Shown one piece after another: positions 46,005 to 58,296 of a DNA stretch of 64,000 nt. Position 1 is the stretch's first letter. Every line of letters starts with the position of its first letter. The stretch is from Auricularia sp. M13 (lineage: Eukaryota; Basidiomycota; Agaricomycetes; Auriculariales; Auriculariaceae): positions 3,906,001 through 3,970,000 of the forward strand of contig CM073198.1 of assembly GCA_037042915.1 (NCBI GenBank), given 5' to 3'. Below the pieces are notes generated by a model. That model saw nothing but the letters and a program-made list of their open reading frames with translations, ran no database searches and was not told where the DNA came from. The position numbers and the translations under genes are program-made.

Positions 46005-49000
46005 TCAGGGGAGAAAAAATGCAGTGTTCAACCCGCATGGAGGCGGCGATGCGACGGGTGGTGTCCGATCCAATTGGCCCTCGGTTGGAAGCAGCAGTCG
46101 ATAATAGTCAGTGACGTAGAGGCATTCCGTGCACGGCGTCCAAGAGTGCAGCTTTTGGTCGAGCTCGTTGACATAGGCTACCAAGTCTTCATTGCGGTCA
46201 GCTTCATCCAGCACCTCGTCCCGAAGTTGCATCCACCACTCCGGGCGAATCTCAACGCAGTGCCGCAGCTTGCGCTCAAACGACTCGCGCAACTTGGGTT
46301 GACAGTTCGGCTTGGAGAGCGTGCCCAACGTTTCAATGTGATCCTCGGCGTCGAGGAATTCGTCCACCAGCGCGCCAACATCACATCCGCGGCGGTAGAG
46401 GCAGCATAGCTGCGTGGCAATGGCATCGGCAATGTTCATCAAGTCCGCCCTGCCTTGACCCATATACAGCCACGATTTCCAGGCGCCGTCCGGGCGAAGC
46501 AGTACCACGGGGCCGCGTGTTGTGTCCGGGTCGTGCCAGTGAGGTGAAGTACGCACAGACTGGCGGGCATCCCACTTGCGTTCCGTCACACGAATGTACA
46601 CGTAGCGTGTGCGGAAAGTGTGCGCAATCACGCGCCGGAACTTTGCCACGCCGGTATCGATATTCGCGTGGTCGAGCATCTCCCACGACGGGAACAAATG
46701 CCCAGACGGAAGCCTGTCCTCCGCTCCCTCGGCGATCTGCATCATGTTGCGTGCGCTGTCTGAGACGTAGCGCCCTGCCATCCCAGCGCGCGATGAAGCC
46801 GAATCTGTCGAATCGGTGTCGTACCCGCGTTCGGTCTTCAAAAAGTCGCGATAGAGGATTGTTGCAAGCTGCACCCACGCGCCCCAAAACGCGCTGTCCC
46901 CTGTACTGGTGATGATGTCAATCACTTGGATAATCCCGTCCAGCTGGAAATGCTTCCATGTGCGAGTGGTCATGAAATCCGAGGATACGAGGGCAAGGAA
47001 TTCGGGGAAGTGTGCGTCACCGGCGCCGTGGGGTTGCTCGCTGACGTCGGCGGACACTCGCGATGTCAGGCAATTGAAGTCTTCATATACGACGCGAACG
47101 TCCTCGTCGTCGAGCGCAAACTTCTCGCGAGAATTGAGGATACCGCACCAGAGTTCGAGGCAGGTAGCAGCTGGGTAGTCCTCCGCTAGGGCGTCGAGGG
47201 ACTCGTCGCGTCCAACAAGCTGCCGTGTGCGCTTTGCAACCAGGGCAAGTTCCTTCATAGGAAGCTTGTGCATCCGTTGTGCGCGGAAGAGATGGACCAT
47301 GAATTGGACGTTCGGTAACCAATCCAGACAGGCAAGGACTGACGCGCTGCAGTACGGCTGATGATGTTTGCCATCGCCTTCGGCTTCCGCGCGATTGAGC
47401 GTCTTGATGTCCCAGAGCAGGCGGACAAACCCATCGCCAACCCTCTGGCTGAAGTGCTCCCAGTACTTCGACTCGATTTCGAGGATCTGCGCCAGCAGCG
47501 GTATGTCATAAACAACAGGCCGCGTCTCGACTCGCAGTTGTCCCATTTCACCAAGCCAACTCCGTTTCGAGGGTTCGTCTAGCGCGGCAAGGGCGATGGC
47601 GCTGCGCAGGTACCGTGCAACATTGGCGGGGCCGATGTGCTGCTTGTTCCACCGGGCAAGATTGTCCAAGTTCAGGTCAACGTGCGCCGAGTAGTAGGAC
47701 TTGATATGCTCGAGTATGAGCCTACTGATATGGCGGGAATGCAAGCGCTGAACCACTTCAGACCGGGGCAGGAATCCGCCAATGGCCTGAACGGCGACTG
47801 CGACGACTTCGGGAGTTGGCGAGGAGGATATCAGCCAGTATAACGCGGTCGCGTCAAGCTCCTCCGACCGGCGAGAGACGATCATATTCTCGACGTGACC
47901 TTTGACAGGCATGCCATGAGGAGTTTCGGCAAGGTCGTCCCTGCGCTTGTCGGGCAGAAATGAATCATCGTCCGATTTGGCCGTCTTGACTTGATGGTGA
48001 ACCCGAGCCAGGAGTACGCGATAGCCGGCTGATATTTTGGCAAGTACAGGCATGGCAATTTGGCGCAGCAGCGCCCATATAATACGCATCTGGTGCAGTA
48101 GCGGGGTTGCGGTTGGACAGTCGGGGAACTTGAATGGTATCAGCGTCGACCCGGTGTAGAAAGCAAGCAGGAAGCCAGTTAAAAGGAGCAACCATATCGC
48201 AATGGCCTCGCTGAGGGTCCAGAGGAACACGACAAGGCCGACAAGGAACAAGAACAGCGAGAAGTGAAGCATTACTGGCAAAGCAGAGATGAAGGCGGGC
48301 AAGCCCCATTTCTGGAGACCCTCGTAGAGAAAGGCGTGACGACGGACCCAGTGGCGCGTGGATTGTGCGGGGGCTAACACGCGCTTGTTGTACTCGTCAA
48401 GCCACTGCTTGGCCAGGATGCAGAGCAACGCGACAGTCAGTGATATGACGAGACTGGTGAACCAAAGCCCGTTGATCCAGTAGGAAGCTTGAGAATAAGT
48501 CGTCGTCAACGGCGAGTTTAGCGTCAGGCGCCCGAAGTCAACGTTCCCGGAACCGTTGCGCGTGCTGAGGACGTCAAACACCGTATTGGCAAGGTATTGC
48601 GTGTAATCGGGCTGCAAGGTCTTGTAGGACTCTATGATGAACGCCGTCGAGACAGCCGAAAACAAGCCGGACTGTAATCTTGTTGGCAATGATAATACGA
48701 CTAGGAAGGGAGTACGCACGAAAATGAGTAGGATATCCAAAGTCTTGTTCCATCCGTCGAGCAGCATACTGTCGTTCCCAACGGCTTCATCACGATACAC
48801 TTTCCAGACTCGAGCAGTATCTGATGCCTCGTCCCCAAATGGATCAGGAGGGTAATTTGTCTTAAAGTTGGTGTCGAGCTCTTCTGGCGGATAAGATGAA
48901 TAGACCACTTTGACGTCCGATGCTTGGGAGGGTGTCAACGCAGAGCAAAAACTTGAAGTACCAAAGACTGACAACTGCTGTTGCTACTACCGTGTTCGGA

Positions 49001-49270
49001 AGCGGCATCGTTTGGTGGGCTGTCTGGTCCTCCTATAGGGCTCTTGACTGAGCTATCATCGTTGCTGAAACCTTGCTGGCTGCTGATTGACGAGTATACA
49101 GCGCTTCCTGGCGCGCGGGAACTTCTGGGTCCAGCAGTGGATCCATACAGAGACTCGTTGGTGGTCGCGTGTCTTCGAGGGTCGTAGGACGCCAATGACG
49201 ATGCCGATGCCGACAGCGACGACGACCACGACGATGCCGACGATGGCAATGGTACAGCAAGAGGGTCCAT
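46005..49270 (-). CDS. DUF6535-domain membrane protein
   Basis: Two exons, 49270-48973 and 48922-46005, joined by a 50-nt GT-AG intron; 1071 residues. Exon 1 encodes a serine-rich N-terminus. The DUF6535 domain follows, with DGWNKTLDILLIF, LFSAVSTAFIIESYKTLQPD and about four hydrophobic segments: near FVRTPFLVVLSL, GLWFTSLVISLTVALLCILA, PVMLHFSLFLFLVGLVVFLW and AIAIWLLLLTGFLLAFY. The large C-terminal part is soluble, helical and without recognisable domains. DUF6535 proteins are expanded in Agaricomycetes and have no established function. The gene is intact and diverges from carboxypeptidase 2, with only 169 bases between the two ATGs. Confidence 0.85.
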
Positions 49271-49318
49271 GCAGTGCTTATTGGGGCGCCGAACCGAGTT
49301 CTAAAGGTACCTTAGCCT

Positions 49319-49325
49319 TATATAA
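49319..49325 (+). promoter_or_regulatory. TATA box in the DUF6535 / carboxypeptidase 2 divergent promoter
   Basis: TATATAA lies 114 bases before the carboxypeptidase 2 ATG and 49 bases from the DUF6535 ATG, within a 169-base shared promoter. Confidence 0.4.
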
Positions 49326-49439
49326 GTATTTCGGGCATGCGAAGCCGTTTGACATTCTCGAGTGGGTCACGGTGGGCGTCAAACTTGGGATCAAACGCAC
49401 CGCATTGAGCCGGTTCCAATTCAGGCCACACCGTCCAGG

Positions 49440-51453
49440 ATGCGAGCTCCAAAACTCGCTCAAGCGGGCCTTGCTCTCTTGCTGAGCGTGGGATACGGCG
49501 GTGCACAGATACAAGACTCCTTTACCGATTCGTTTCCCGCTCCTGAGCAACATCTCGACGCGTTGTCGAGCGATGCATTCACAACGTTTACGCACCCGTC
49601 GTATCCTAAGCACAGGGTGCGCATGAGACGCGTCAATGGATTCTGTGAGCGCACCAAAGGTGTAAAGTATGTATTTCCGAAAGATAAGACTCATAGTTGC
49701 ACTGATACGTCAGCTCTGCAGCACATACTCGGGATACATTGATGTCGAAGCGCGGCATCTCTTTTTCTACTTCTTCGAGAGCAGGAACAAACCCAAGGAG
49801 GATCCCGTCGTTATGTGGATCAACGGTGAGCACTTTCTCACCGTTTTAACCCCGAATACCAACCTCTGGAGCAGGCGGTCCGGGGTGCTCGTCGACCACA
49901 GGACTCTTTCAAGAGCTAGGCCCTTGTCGCATTGACGACGACAACGGCCCACGGCACAACCCATACTCCTGGAACTCCAATGCATCCGTGTTCTTCGTCG
50001 ACCAGCCCGTGGGTGTAGGCTTCTCATACGCAGACCATGGAGAGACGGTTGTGCGTATCCCCTTATTTGGCGCTGGCTGGACACTGAATGGCTGAATGCC
50101 CCATATCCTGTAGACTTCGACAGAGCAAGCAGCCGTCGACATTGCTGCATTCGTTAGAATCTTCTTCGAGACGTTCACCTCCTTTGCAGGCCGCGAGTTT
50201 CATCTCAGCGGCGAGAGCTACGCTGTACGTCCGAGTCATGTGCCTTGGGGAACACCCTTAATTACTCCGTTGACAGGGTCGCTATCTCCCTGTCTTTGCG
50301 GCGGAAATCTTCGACGCAAACATGCTTGCAAAGGCCAAAGGCGAACCGACCATAAATCTCAAGAGCGTACTGATTGGAAACGGGTTTACCGATTTCCTGA
50401 AGTGCGTTTGCACGTGGGAGTACTGCTCGTCCCACGCCTTCTGACAATCTCACAGCCTGGCCACGTCGTCCTATGGCATGTTGTGCACCAATGCTAGTTT
50501 CGAGCCCCTGCTTCCCGCCGCGACATGCGTGAGGATGAAGGCAGCGGTGGGCTTCTTCCAAGCGGTGTCTTGCAAAGTTGATGCGAAAGATTTTCGGTCC
50601 AGCTGCCGCGCTGCGAAAAATGGTTCACCAAGAGCTGCATCGACACCTTCGACGAGATGGCCTGCAACGCCGCAAGTGCGTTCTGCAACGCCGAACTGAT
50701 TGATCCTGCTGAGTCGCTTGGTGAGTGTTATATAGTTCTCTGACATCTACGCCCCTCTCACAATGCGACTTCATGATCAGGCAGGAACGTGTACAATTTG
50801 GATCAGAAATGCGAGGAGGGAAAACCTTGTAGCGGGCCCAATCCGTGAGCCTTCGAGCCCTATTCTCACATCTGCGCCCTGAGGCGGGGTTCTTGTAGGT
50901 TTGTCGCAGAGTTCCTTGACCGTGCGGATGTACGGAAAAAACTAGGCGTGGATAGGCGCATCGGCAACTTCTCGAGCTGCTCGATAAACGTCGGCGATGG
51001 GTTTTGGGCCTCGCAAGATTTATTCCGTCCGTCGCGCGCGCATGTTGAAGAGCTGCTGGAGCGCGGCATTCGGGTTCTTCAATTCTCAGGTACGCTCTAC
51101 GTTTTGTTCGTCCGCAAAAGGAAACTCATTTCAGTGCTCTCACAGGAACCTATGACTGGGTGTGCAGTTGGGTGAGACTACGCCTGGCTGACCAACTCAT
51201 GGCGCTGACAGACTTCCGCGCCTAGATTGGCAATTTCAACAATGTCCACCAGATGCAATGGACAGGGCGCGAGGAGTTCAACAAGCAGAAGCTGCGGGAG
51301 TGGACAGTCAACGGGAATACGGCGGGTCTTGTCAAGTCGGCCCGTGGTCTGACGTTTGCGACGGTCAACGGCGCCGGGCACATGGTGCCAGAGGACAAGC
51401 CCGCAGAGGCGTTGCAGATGCTGCAGCGCTGGCTCGCTTCTAGCGATTTGTGA
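49440..51453 (+). CDS. Secreted serine carboxypeptidase (S10), copy 2
   Basis: Eleven exons, 487 residues, intact: 49440-49661, 49714-49825, 49875-50050, 50114-50224, 50277-50401, 50456-50546, 50603-50720, 50781-50844, 50899-51089, 51146-51171 and 51226-51453. Signal peptide [17 protein letters not shown]. Motifs: [12 protein letters not shown]; catalytic Ser in [16 protein letters not shown], Asp in [12 protein letters not shown], His in [11 protein letters not shown]. Exons of 111, 125, 91, 118 and 191 nt match copy 1 exactly. Compared with copy 1 it lacks the introns after MELG and after AGHM, and has an extra one after CSW. The pair therefore diverged long enough ago for intron gain or loss. 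Confidence 0.9.
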
Positions 51454-51628
51454 TCTTTCATCGTGACAATGGAGAACCCGGGTGTGTAATTCCCCATATA
51501 CTGTACAGTGTATCTGCGTTCAACAGAAATCAGCGCTTGCCGGCGTAGCTTAGCGAGGCTTAAACTCATTCTAGATTATATAATAGCATTGACAGCTCGT
51601 GTATGTATCCTTTGGCATTATTTGTTAT

Positions 51629-51709
51629 GTTCCCATAGATTAGTGGTTAGATCGGAACGTTGTGGTTTCACACATCCGTTCAAACGCGTGTTCGAATCAC
51701 GCTGGGAAC
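51629..51709 (+). tRNA. tRNA-His (GTG) with a 10-nt intron
   Basis: The acceptor stem GTTCCCA pairs with TGGGAAC. The D arm is GATTAGTGGTTAGATC, close to eukaryotic tRNA-His. The anticodon stem is GAACG/CGTTC and the T arm is GCGTG-TTCGAAT-CACGC. The anticodon is GTG at 51662-51664. A 10-nt intron (51666-51675) sits at the canonical place, one base after the anticodon. The mature length is 71 nt plus discriminator A at 51710, as in yeast tRNA-His. The G-1 is expected to be added after transcription. Confidence 0.9.
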
Positions 51710-52035
51710 ATAGTATACAGACATATACCTGTGACTGTGTTTGCTTTGCCTGTTTTTGCTGGAGCAACCATGACCCGTCAGGCTCACGTCCGATAGGCTC
51801 TGCAGCGAGACCACTGCTCTCTCGGTGTTCGGGAAGCTCCAGAAAATATCATGCTTTCTCCTCTCACCCATTCCGGAGCACGAAACGGTCCCAGCGTCGC
51901 AGGGGAGCATTGACCTCGATGTTGGAGACGGTGTCGGAACAAGAAGGCTGGGGCCATGCAAGGTCGGGCTGTCCCGATTGATATAGCTAACCTCCGGCCT
52001 CGGCCACATTTCGCTCGTTCGCTGCTCTAATCGCC

Positions 52036-53812
52036 ATGGCCAGAGAGTCATACAGCCGGCTACTCAACGACGACGAAGAAGGCCGTCGCTCGCCGTCGCC
52101 GTCTGGCTCGCGGTCGCGGTCGCCGCTGCATTACCGCGACGACGAGCGCGAAAAGCCCGTATTCCGCGGGCCCGTACGCGCTGCGGGCGGGCGCTGGCTG
52201 AACAAGCCGACGACGGTCGGCCTGGTCGTGCTCGTGCTCGTCATTGGCATCGGCGTCGTCTCCACGATGACCGGCAGCGAGCGCCCATGGAACGACCCCT
52301 CTAAAGGCGGCCAGAGCGCACCGCTGCACAACGTCAGCGACATCCTCGACACTGGCGCCAGCCGACCACCCCCCAAGAGCAGCAAGCTCATGTCGCAGGA
52401 AGAGTGGCAGGCGCTTGAAGACGAGAAATACAATCCCAAGAATTATGTCAAGGGCCCTCCGACGGCCAAGTTCAGAGGTATTTACAGGCCCGTGTTCATG
52501 ATCATTCGCGTCGGAACTCATTTATTTTGAAGATAATTTGCGACCCGACGTGAAGTACATGTCTGGCTGGATCGCAGGCGGCTGGAGTGCGTGTCCCGTC
52601 CAGCCACTAAATTCATCTGGCAACTAACGAACGATATATCGCGCAGCAAACGACTTTATGACATACATCAACATGGTCTACATGGCCTACATCACCAAAC
52701 CGCGCGTGCCCATTGTCGGCCAATTCCATCCCACACATGTCGGCGAAGAGGCTGGCTTCCTGCATTTCGGCGACGTGTTCGACGTCCCGCGGCTTTCGCG
52801 GCTCATCCGCATGCCTGTGCTCGAGTGGCGCGACGTTAAGTCGGAGACGTCCAAGGAGGTCGAGGAAATCGGTTGCTGGTCCGCATGGGCTATCTCGGGC
52901 CCGGACGAAGACCAACCGCGGCATTCGTTCATTCCTGAAATCCTCAATCTCGACATCAGCTACACGGATGCACCCAAGGATGCGAAGATGACGCCGTGGC
53001 CGGGCGACTGGTTCGTCTCGTTCTGGCCGCTCGCGGCGCTCGCGTACCCCGAAGGCCGCCGCCAGGCGCTCGAGGAAGCGCAGCCGCGCCAGTCTTTGCT
53101 GCACCACGCCGCGCACCCGCCGGACGAGCAGCTCGTATGCTACGACTTCCTGTACTTTGCGGGCGTCGCGACGCAGGACGAGTGGTTCCGCGACTTCTCG
53201 CCCGCCTGGCGCGAGGTCGGCACGCACACGCACTGGGCGCCGCGCGTGCAGGCGATCGCGGACGGCTACCTCATGCGCCACTTCCACGTCAAGCGCGTCG
53301 AGGACATCCCGCTCTTCGTCGTCGTCCACGTCCGCCGGAACGACTTCGAGGGCTGGTGCGGCGACGTCCCGCCCAAGGACTGCTTCGCCACGCTCGACGT
53401 CTACGAGCGCCGCGTCAAGGAGATCCAGGCGGAGATCAAGAAGAGGCACAACGTCGATGTGACCACCGTCATGATGACCAGCGACGAGTCCGACCCCGAG
53501 TGGTGGAAGGGCGTCCGCGCCAAGGGATGGACCTGGCTCGACCATACCGCCGAGAAGACGGTCGAGAAGTACGGCAAGTGGTGAGTCGGCTGCATACCCT
53601 GACGGTATCAGGAACATTGGCGCTGACGTTTGTGCTATGCTATTTCTAGGTACCCCGTCCTCATCGACGCCGTCGTGCAGTCCATGGGCCGCGGCTTCGT
53701 GGGCACGGACCGCTCGACGATGTCTATGGTCGGCGCACGCCGCGTCGAGGACTGGCAGGACGGCCCGTACGTCTACGTCCGCTGGGGCCACCCCGGCGCC
53801 GACGACCACTGA
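52036..53812 (+). CDS. O-fucosyltransferase-like type II membrane protein
   Basis: Four exons: 52036-52477, 52533-52586, 52647-53580 and 53650-53812; 530 residues, intact. A short cytoplasmic RS-rich tail is followed by one membrane segment (TVGLVVLVLVIGIGVV) and a lumenal domain, the plan of Golgi glycosyltransferases. The domain has MSGWIAGGW, then NDFMTYINMVYMAYIT, then VVVHVRRNDFEGWCGD, which resembles the HxRxxDF sugar-nucleotide motif of the O-fucosyltransferase superfamily, and finally MTSDESDPEWWKGVRAKGW. Donor and acceptor cannot be read from sequence. Related fungal proteins are common but uncharacterised. Confidence 0.7.
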
Positions 53813-54429
53813 GCGCTGAGCACTGATCCCACGCCGCCCTTCACCCGCGCGGGGCGCTCGCATCGACTTTCCCCTTTCGCACACGCACACCCCCCTTACA
53901 CCTCGCTATCTCCTCCATCTCATTTTTGGGAAGCATTTGCCTCGTCACATCATTATCCTGCATCGTGGACTCCTGTCTAATCACGCCGCTCGTTTCGTCG
54001 CTCTGTCGTTGTACCGGTTTTATTGCATCTTGCATAAATAGATTGTCCTCGTGGATTGATTCGTTCTGTATTCCAGTACGCAGGCTTGCGTCCGAGGGCC
54101 GTTCACGGTCTTATTCGGTTTGATCCCGCGGAGGTACTGTATGAAGCTTTGACCTGCGATCAATCGGACTTGTGGCTATGCTCTGTCTGAGAACGGAGAA
54201 GAGCGGAGACAACCTAAGGATTTATTTTGTAAACTCCGCCGGGCTTTTATACCCCACGGAAACAGGTCACGTGCCAGGTACAGGTTGCTGAATAATCCCA
54301 AGGCTCATGGGAGTCGCTTGGTGAGATGAGACAACGGCGAGACGGGGATAAACTAGTCAAGTCCGAACTCCGCTATGACTCCGGGATACTCCCGGATGGC
54401 AGTGCCAACAGACTTTCCATGTCACTCTC
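53813..54429. other. Intergenic, no supportable gene
   Basis: About 600 bases between the transferase gene and kinase A. No gene seen; a GATCCCGCGG at 54122-54131 recalls the element upstream of kinases B and C. Confidence 0.45.
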
Positions 54430-55968
54430 ATGTCACGAAACCGTACTACCTCACCAGAGCTCACGGACGACGACGCAAAGGCGGACGAAGAAATTCGGTC
54501 GTTGCGGGCGAAGCTCCTGCAGGTCCACGACGTTTCGACGACGGCTGCTTTGAGCACAGCGTTGCGCCACCGTTTCTTTCGCAGCGGGCAGCTTGAGGAC
54601 TTGCAGGAGTCATTGCATTTGCTCGAGGATACTCCACGTCCAACACTTGAAGATATTGGAACTGCTTCACTGACGTTACATCCTGAAATCATGCGCAGTG
54701 AAGAAAACTGGGTGCAATGGCAGCCATGGATTGAAGCCCAAGGATACTCATTGCCCGCACGATTGCACACTGGCTGGGTACCGTCGTGGACTGACCCCTC
54801 TAGCCATGGCCGTCAGTTTCTCTCTCCCGACGCATTTGGGTCACAGGTGCGTCCAAATATTTGCATCGAGCTTCAAGTGCCACTGGCTCATTAATTGCTT
54901 GCGCAGAACTCCAACATCACAGATGCCGTACGCATTCGCGACAGCAAGCGCGTGTTCTTTAAGCTGTGTGCGCAGGGTGAGGGCCAAGAACTCGAGATCG
55001 CTGCCTATTTCTCCTCGCAGCCGCAACGCTCGGACCCGCGCAACCATTGTTACCCGCTCCTGGACGTCTTGCGCCCACCGCTTCTTGACAAGAGACCGTA
55101 CTATATCCTCGTTTTTCCTCTGCTACGCTCACTCTTTGATCCCGATCCCGATACTATTGAAGACATCCTCGTCAGTATCATTGCCCTTGCCGAGGTACGC
55201 TCTTTTGAACGGAACTAGTGCGTAAATTTGAACGCACCGCAGGGCGTAGCTTTCATGCATGAACATCATGCAGCTCACAGGTGCGTTCTACCTCCTTGGC
55301 AAAGTCTCTTCCTGAACCTAGGCTCCTGCAGAGACATTCATTACCGCAATTTCATGATGGACGCGACACATCTCATGCCCGAGGGCTGGCATCCCTGGAT
55401 GACTTACGTGCAGAACTCCCCAGGGGAAGTTGCCCGAGAGCCCGTCATTCTTCCGCGTTCGCAAGTGCCCATGAAGTATTTCGTGACAGACTTCGGCATG
55501 TCCGTCCTATATCGCTCCTACAATGATCGCGGTCTCGTCACGGGTATCGGTGGCCTGAATCGCACACTCCCCGAGCAATCTGACGCTGTGCCTTACGACC
55601 CCTTCCCTGCGGATGTGTGTATGTTCGGCGACATGCTGCGCGACTGGCAATGCGTACGTTCGCGTATATTCTCCAAAGTTCACGTGCAATCGCATCCGCT
55701 AACCTTGGAGTAGGGCTTTCTTGGACTCGGCTTCCTCGACCCTCTCATCAATAAGTTGTGTCACGAAGATCCCTCGCTTAGGCTGCCAGCGTCTGAGATG
55801 GTTGCGGAGCTTAGGGCGCTCGCTGCTCAGCGTTCACGGTTCTCTCTCCAGCTCCCTCTTCGCCGGCGGGAATCCCCTGGGGTCCCATTGAAAGTCTGGT
55901 TTCATTATCTGAGCCGTATTCTGTCGGTAAAGCGAACCTCCAATACGCGAATGGGTGTCATATCGTGA
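54430..55968 (+). CDS. Kinase-like protein A (intact)
   Basis: Five exons: 54430-54846, 54907-55194, 55243-55280, 55332-55653 and 55714-55968; 439 residues. A family-specific N-terminal domain (SEENWVQWQPWIEAQGYSLP) precedes a protein-kinase-like fold. Visible kinase features: a beta-3 lysine in KRVFFKLC, the catalytic loop HRDIHYRNFMMD, and the DFG motif in FVTDFGMSV. No glycine-rich loop precedes the lysine. The C-lobe ends with LQLPLRRRESPGVPLKVWFH. Catalytic Asp, Asn and DFG Asp are present, so activity is possible, but the missing P-loop leaves ATP use uncertain. Paralogues B and C follow downstream, with the same exon lengths (288, 38 and 322 nt) in the core. Confidence 0.8.
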
Positions 55969-56343
55969 TCAGCCGCTCTTTCCTCTGCGCCCTCGTTCGC
56001 GATTTCGTCTCATTGTTTCTAGCGCGCGCCCGTTTCCCTTCATTGTGAGCTCTGTGTCCTTCTCATCCGACGACGTTGTCTGTTGCTGCGTTCCCGGTGT
56101 ATACTTACATCTTGACAATATCTCAGGGACTTCCTTACCAAACTGCGGTGAAAATCGATTTATTAAGTGAGAGAATTGCTACTAAACTGTCCGTCATGTA
56201 TGAAAACCTCGTACTACAACATGACTACGCAGACGAGGGGTATGCGAAGGGATTGAAGTGTGCCATAGACCGATGTGCGAGGAAATGATTGCATTACGGC
56301 TTGGTGAGCCGATCCGATTTGCGGAATGCGCAAGGGCTCTGAG
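55969..56343. other. Convergent 3' region
   Basis: About 375 bases between kinase A and the convergent gene at 56344. No gene seen. Confidence 0.5.
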
Positions 56344-57788
56344 TCAACGGCGGCGTGGGCGTGAGGAGGAAGCAGCAGCTTGGAAAGCCGCCGCACGCTG
56401 CTGGGCATTGGTCATCGCCGCCTGATACCGCAAATCCATATTACTTCCTTCCGCGACCGTGTGATCAGGGTCCTGTACCAGGTATGGTGGGATCGGGTTG
56501 CCGCGGCTGCTGTAAGTTGGAGTCTCGCTCTTATAGGTGGGTGCGCGGCCGAGAGAGGAATGAGACTGGCCGCCAGAGCTCTGGCGCACGTGACCAGCGT
56601 GATGTGCAACTGCGGGAGCGCGGATAGTTGAGGGGACAGACGATGGTGGCTGTCTTGGGTTCGAGGGTTGATGACTGAGAGCCGTGTTATAAGACGTTGC
56701 AGATTCTGCATGAGACCTCGCAGTGTGGTACGATTGCCCTGCAGAGGATGCAAGTGAAGGGGGAGCGCCGTAGTGCGAGTTGTGCGTATGGGCAGTAGGA
56801 GGTGCCACAGGAGGTGCCACCGCAGGCGGTATGAGGTGCTGTCGGGAATGAGTTTCGTCACGAATGACAGGAGGGTAGCCAGCCGTTGCCACGCTAGATC
56901 TGCCAGTAGACATTGAGTCCGTCCGCGCGCGCGATGAGGTCGACATCACAGTGCTGCCCGGATTCATGACGCGGTACGGCCCTTGTTCATGTCTCACAGA
57001 GCCCCAGTCTCCGTTGATGGAGGAAACGCTCGCACGCCGGCTGCGATCTTCATCGCTGTCTTCGTCCTCATGGCCCTTCCTGTACCACGGAGGTGGGTGA
57101 GCGAAAGAATACATCTGGCGCGTGATATTTTCGCTTACTGATTCACAGGCGCCCTGGCAGGAGGGACAAATGGATCAGGAAAGGTTGGGTGATGAAACTT
57201 GATACTGTGTTCACTGGCACTGCTCTATGGGAAAGTCAGCGGTGAGAAAGGAGACGTCAGAAACACTTGCTGTTGTTTCAGCTGCGAATTCTTCCACGTC
57301 GTCGTATAGGTTTTGTGCCGTCTCCCGAATACTGGTAATTCTTGGGTCCTCTGGTTTGAAGAATGTCCAACAATCGCGTTCCTTCCCGGCAACGTCCTGC
57401 AAATACTTCTGGTTGCGTTCGATTGCGGCACGGTGACTAATAGCTATAAAGTGAGTACTTATTGAGAAGGGTGAGTGTTCACATACGTGCTCAGCATCAC
57501 ATTCATCTTGTCCCTGTCATTTCCTGCTGGTACGTATGTAGTGTTGTTCGCACTGACGATGAGATTGGCCGTCTTCGCTGTCTCGAGCCATGTCGCGGGC
57601 GGACTGGTAGGCGGCGGACGCTCTGTCGCATGTCAGGGACCAGAAAAGGAATTTAAAAAATAAGCTTGAGCTCAACTGGGGATAGGCATATATGAGGGTG
57701 CTGTGGGATCAGCGCTGAAGCTAGCTGGTCGTGCAGCATCCCAAGTTTGGGTGCGTGGCATCGGATGACCGCGGTTGTTGAGTGACAT
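56344..57788 (-). CDS. Unrecognised low-complexity protein
   Basis: Exons read so far: 57788-57677 (NNRGHPMPRTQTWDAARPAS), 57622-57487 (LETAKTANLIVSANNTTYVP), 57436 to about 57205 (RNQKYLQDVAGKERDCWTFF) and about 57114-56344 (HPPPWYRKGHEDEDSDEDRS, then Ser/Pro/Gln/His-rich). Introns 57676-57623 and 57486-57437 are clean GT-AG. Between 57130 and 57215, SEHSIKFHHPTFPDPF looks coding but sits one base out of frame with the preceding exon. This is either an extra base in a CC pair near 57207 or an unresolved splice. No family recognised. The N-terminal half is helical; the C-terminal half is probably disordered. Confidence 0.55.
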
Positions 57789-58296
57789 GGAAAGGTGTGT
57801 GACTGTGGGGCCCAAGATCATAGTGGATACTATACTTATATTCTGAGGAGAACAACGATATCGTTATCTCGCCGATGAATGGACGCAGACCACTCGCGGT
57901 TGTTGGCGGGTTCTCTAGTTCCTGTCGCGCAGGCAAACGTACGTGTAGTTGAAAGCTCTGCTCCGTCATTCGTTGTACTGTCCTTGTACTCTCCGGATGC
58001 TTCTGCAGCGACACGTACATGCGAACAAACACTGCTCACCTCGCTCATTTTCAACTCGCCGGGGAAGTTGACACGGAGGAAAGGGCCAATCAGGTACGGA
58101 CGGCAAGGTCCAGCGTTGTTCTTCCTGTGGTTTTGCAACGGCAAATTGTTTCGACGCGAGGACAACTGGTTGGTCTGGCGAGGCAACCCATTCGTTCAAT
58201 CGTTGGCACGATTCTGATCCCGCGAGCTACGGTTGGAACCGGATCTTTTTCCGAACCCAGCAACTGGTCTGCCCTGCAACCACCTCGTCCACGTCC
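57789..58296. other. Divergent promoter region of the unknown gene and kinase B
   Basis: About 500 bases without a gene. It contains the element at 58216-58245 that is shared with kinase C. Confidence 0.5.
58216..58245 (+). promoter_or_regulatory. Conserved upstream element, kinase B copy
   Basis: GATCCCGCGA followed by TTGGAACCGGATC, with about seven variable bases between. The same two blocks occur upstream of kinase C at 61358-61386. It ends 51 bases before the ATG. It may be a promoter element or simply duplicated flank. Confidence 0.4.

Noticed and set aside
52613-53890. 425-codon reverse open frame
   Set aside because: Antisense to the transferase gene, whose motifs and splice phases are clear.
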